Positions 61,998 through 64,000 of a DNA stretch of 64,000 bases are shown in pieces (positions within the stretch are counted from its first letter, which is position 1; every line of letters begins with the position of its first letter). Source of the stretch: Chryseobacterium luteum. Its GTDB lineage: Bacteria > Bacteroidota > Bacteroidia > Flavobacteriales > Weeksellaceae. The position numbers were made by a program, and so were the translations under genes. The notes below the pieces were generated by a model, which had not been told where the DNA came from, did not search any database, and worked only from the letters and a program-made list of their open reading frames with translations. The stretch lies in contig NZ_JPRO01000002.1 in NCBI RefSeq assembly GCF_000737785.1, positions 248,001 to 312,000 of the forward strand, read 5' to 3'.

Positions 61998-63068
61998 TTA
62001 AAAATTGTTGATGTTTCTTGTTTTATTGATCAAAAAGAGGTCAGCCAGCACAAATGCAGCCAGGCTTTCCACAACAGGAACAGCTCTGGGTACTACACAT
62101 GGATCATGGCGTCCCTTTCCTTCTACAATAACAGGATTTCCATATCTGTCTACACTGTCCTGTGGTCTCAAGATAGTGGCTACAGGCTTGAAGGCTGCAC
62201 GGAAATAAATATCCATTCCGTTGGAAATTCCTCCCTGGATCCCTCCTGAAAGATTAGATTTTGTAGTGAAATCTGGATTGAACGCATCATTATGCTCTTT
62301 TCCTGTCATTTTGGCACCACAGAAACCGCTTCCGTATTCAAATCCCTTGCAGGCGTTAATATTCAGCATTGCTTTACCCAGCTCAGCCTGAAGCTTGGAA
62401 AATACAGGTTCTCCGATTCCTACGGGAACGTTTTTGATCACGCAGGTAACGGTTCCGCCGATGGTATTGCCTTCCTTTTTGATCTCTTTGATTCTTTCAA
62501 TCATTTTTTCGGCAGTTTCGGCATCCGGACATCGTACATCATTGCTTTCCGTCTTGGAAAAGTCTAAGTCCTGATATGGTTTTTCACAGAAAATATCGCC
62601 TACGGAAGAAACATAAGCATTAATTTCGATGCCTGATAAAAGCTGTTTGGCCAATGCTCCTGCAACAACCCAGTTAATGGTTTCTCTTGCTGAAGATTTT
62701 CCGCCTCCGCGGTAGTCTCTTATTCCGAATTTCTGGTCGTAAGTGAAATCTGCATGACTCGGGCGGTACGAATCTGCAATATGGTCGTAGTCTTTAGACT
62801 TCTGATTTTCATTTTCTATGATAAAGCCAATCGGGGTACCTGTTGTTTTTCCTTCAAAAATCCCTGAAAGGAACTTTACCGTGTCACTTTCTTTTCTCTG
62901 GGTGACAATAGCGGACTGGCCGGGTTTCCTGCGATCCAATTCATATTGAATTTTATCGAAATCTACTGTTAAACCTGCCGGGAAATTATTGATGATTCCG
63001 CCGTAAGCCACACCGTGACTTTCTCCAAATGTTGTAAGACTAAGAAGATTACCTAATATATTGAACAT
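61998..63068 (-). CDS. aroC: Chorismate synthase
   Basis: FMN-dependent last enzyme of the shikimate pathway. 356 residues. [20 protein letters not shown] start (about 9-28), [24 protein letters not shown] near 46-69, [39 protein letters not shown] (parts near 92-131, the FMN loops), [17 protein letters not shown] near 284-300 and [17 protein letters not shown] near 323-339. Complete. It probably heads a small operon with the two thioredoxin-fold genes. The ATG lies 4 bases after a -7 element. Confidence 0.97.
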   Translation of the reverse strand: MFNILGNLLSLTTFGESHGVAYGGIINNFPAGLTVDFDKIQYELDRRKPGQSAIVTQRKESDTVKFLSGIFEGKTTGTPIGFIIENENQKSKDYDHIADSYRPSHADFTYDQKFGIRDYRGGGKSSARETINWVVAGALAKQLLSGIEINAYVSSVGDIFCEKPYQDLDFSKTESNDVRCPDAETAEKMIERIKEIKKEGNTIGGTVTCVIKNVPVGIGEPVFSKLQAELGKAMLNINACKGFEYGSGFCGAKMTGKEHNDAFNPDFTTKSNLSGGIQGGISNGMDIYFRAAFKPVATILRPQDSVDRYGNPVIVEGKGRHDPCVVPRAVPVVESLAAFVLADLFLINKTRNINNF

Positions 63069-63072
63069 GATA

Positions 63073-63080
63073 CAAAATTA
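63073..63080 (-). promoter_or_regulatory. -7 element of aroC
   Basis: Minus-strand TAATTTTG, then TATC and the ATG at 63068; implies a leaderless or near-leaderless mRNA. Confidence 0.5.
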
Positions 63081-63118
63081 CCTATTTTTCTTCAGATAAT
63101 AAAGTTTCTGGATTGGTT

Positions 63119-64000
63119 CTATTGATCAGTGTTTTTGATGGTATTGATAATGTCCTGTGCTTGCTTTTTTTCTTGAGGTGTGAGTTTTTTCCAGATGAAG
63201 CCTTTTCTGATATTTTTTTCATCAGTGTATTGAGGGAAAATTCCTGCTTTCACATCATCAGAAATATAGCCGGCTGAAATTGCCGGAATAGGATTGTCGA
63301 AATTAAAAGGATAATTTTTAGACACATTGAACTGTAAGTTTCCTGTCCGGAAAGTTTCAAATCTTTTATAATGATAGGTTGAAGGCCTGTATAGCTGTTC
63401 TTTTTTAAACCCCACCATGAAATTGCCCGGTCTGAAACTCGGAACGTACTGACGGATGAAATTGGGAAAGCTTAAAATGCCTATTACCAATACGCTTGAT
63501 ACGGAGAAAAAAATAATTGAGTTTCTTTTATTACAGTGAGCAAAGAGGACGAAAAATATCACAAAAAACACATCAATAAAAAAGCGGTACTGTGCCGAAA
63601 AAGCCAATACCAGCATACTTTTTATTAATATGGAGATACAGATCAGTGTGATCATCTTTTTCTTTTTAATGAAAGCAAAAACAGAGAACACAGCCAGGCT
63701 TATAATGAAAATAATATTGATCTTCGATTTAATTCCGTCCAGTATAAACCAGTTCCTGATACTGTCATAAAAGGAGAATTTCTGAATTTCCTCATGCGTA
63801 TACTGCATATCATATGTTTTCTGAATAGCATATTGTGACGAAATTTTCAATATTTCCGGGTTGGGTTTCCAGCTGAATCCCAGGTCAGCTGCTGCAACAG
63901 GGAACAGCGGATATCCGAAGGTGTATATATTTTTAATAAAGAATAAAATAAGAATTCCGGTTCCTAAAATCCAGTTTTTATAATTGGGCTTAAAAATAAA
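63119..64000 (-). CDS. Polytopic membrane protein, N-terminus outside window
   Basis: 294 codons are visible and open through the right edge; the apparent start TTG at 63850 is internal because the same frame continues upstream with sensible sequence (WILGTGILILFFIKNIYTFG, YPLFPVAAADLGFSWKPNP). At least four hydrophobic segments follow (KINIIFIISLAVFSVFAFIK; MITLICISILIKSMLVLAFS; FFIDVFFVIFFVLFAHC; IIFFSVSSVLVIGILSF), then a soluble tail of about 110 residues. The GYPLFP loop before a large loop is seen in flavobacterial polytopic proteins of the GT-C/O-antigen-polymerase type and of the LIC_10190 type; this is a guess. Function unknown. Confidence 0.75.
   Translation of the reverse strand, partial: FIFKPNYKNWILGTGILILFFIKNIYTFGYPLFPVAAADLGFSWKPNPEILKISSQYAIQKTYDMQYTHEEIQKFSFYDSIRNWFILDGIKSKINIIFIISLAVFSVFAFIKKKKMITLICISILIKSMLVLAFSAQYRFFIDVFFVIFFVLFAHCNKRNSIIFFSVSSVLVIGILSFPNFIRQYVPSFRPGNFMVGFKKEQLYRPSTYHYKRFETFRTGNLQFNVSKNYPFNFDNPIPAISAGYISDDVKAGIFPQYTDEKNIRKGFIWKKLTPQEKKQAQDIINTIKNTDQ

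Noticed and set aside
63119..63850. Complete 243-aa membrane protein starting at TTG 63850
   Set aside because: The same frame continues upstream with membrane-protein-like sequence to the window edge, so the gene is partial.

Overview
The window looks like a chromosomal segment of a flavobacterium, most likely Chryseobacterium or a close relative in the Weeksellaceae. The evidence is a fused CcoNO cbb3 oxidase, a type IX secretion (T9SS) sorting-domain protein, TonB-dependent and other outer-membrane barrels, a mevalonate-pathway HMG-CoA reductase, absence of Shine-Dalgarno sequences, and repeated promoters of the Bacteroidetes type (TTG, 17-21 bases, TAnnTTTG). Most of the window is housekeeping sequence. 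There is no rRNA, CRISPR array, phage or intact insertion sequence.

Layout. 1-8.4 kb: a TamB/AsmA-like giant (cut by the left edge), ccoP and ccoNO on the minus strand, a divergent small XRE regulator and an amino-acid permease. 8.5-8.9 kb: two tandem tRNA-Gln units, each with its own promoter and terminator. 9-13.2 kb: menE, arfB, a GreA/Rnk-like factor, a deoxyhypusine-synthase-like enzyme, a 48-residue small protein and an alkyltransferase-like protein that lacks the catalytic Cys. 13.2-14.3 kb: gene-poor, with hairpins and an XRE regulator. 14.3-20.4 kb: htpG, a phosphodiester-glycosidase lipoprotein, recA, an MpaB-family oxygenase and a LuxR regulator. 20.4-23.1 kb: an AT-rich accessory patch with two unrecognised envelope proteins and an orphan terminator. 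23.1-27.6 kb: the pfkA-gapA glycolytic pair, then a two-gene DNA-repair module (TIGR03915/TIGR03916 type). 27.8-35.7 kb: mvaA with two downstream overlapping genes (one a 55-aa membrane protein), DUF423, a ClC channel, sucC, a Cys-motif membrane protein, an MscS channel and a 1-Cys peroxiredoxin. 35.8-40.6 kb: a small barrel, a TonB-dependent siderophore receptor with a PepSY-type helper, and a Gfo/Idh/MocA oxidoreductase. 40.7-51.2 kb: an ABC-F protein, a surface alpha/beta hydrolase, a GH25 lysozyme, ndh-trmD, an exonuclease/phosphatase-fold protein, an Lrp regulator with deoC, and dusB. 51.5-58.9 kb: three envelope proteins. 58.9-64 kb: a eukaryote-like bifunctional UMP synthase, a YkvA protein, two thioredoxin-fold proteins, aroC and a polytopic membrane protein cut by the right edge.

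I did not find a clear new multi-gene defence or biosynthetic system. The items most worth a second look are: the OPRT-OMPDC fusion that closely resembles animal UMPS; the radical-SAM repair protein ending in a sliding-clamp-binding motif next to its partner; a degenerate M1-peptidase domain fused to a barrel; a ClC protein whose gating glutamate position appears to be leucine; the translationally coupled 55-aa membrane protein; the orphan terminator that may end a small RNA; and several families of intergenic repeats. All homology statements come from recognising motifs by eye, because no searches could be run.
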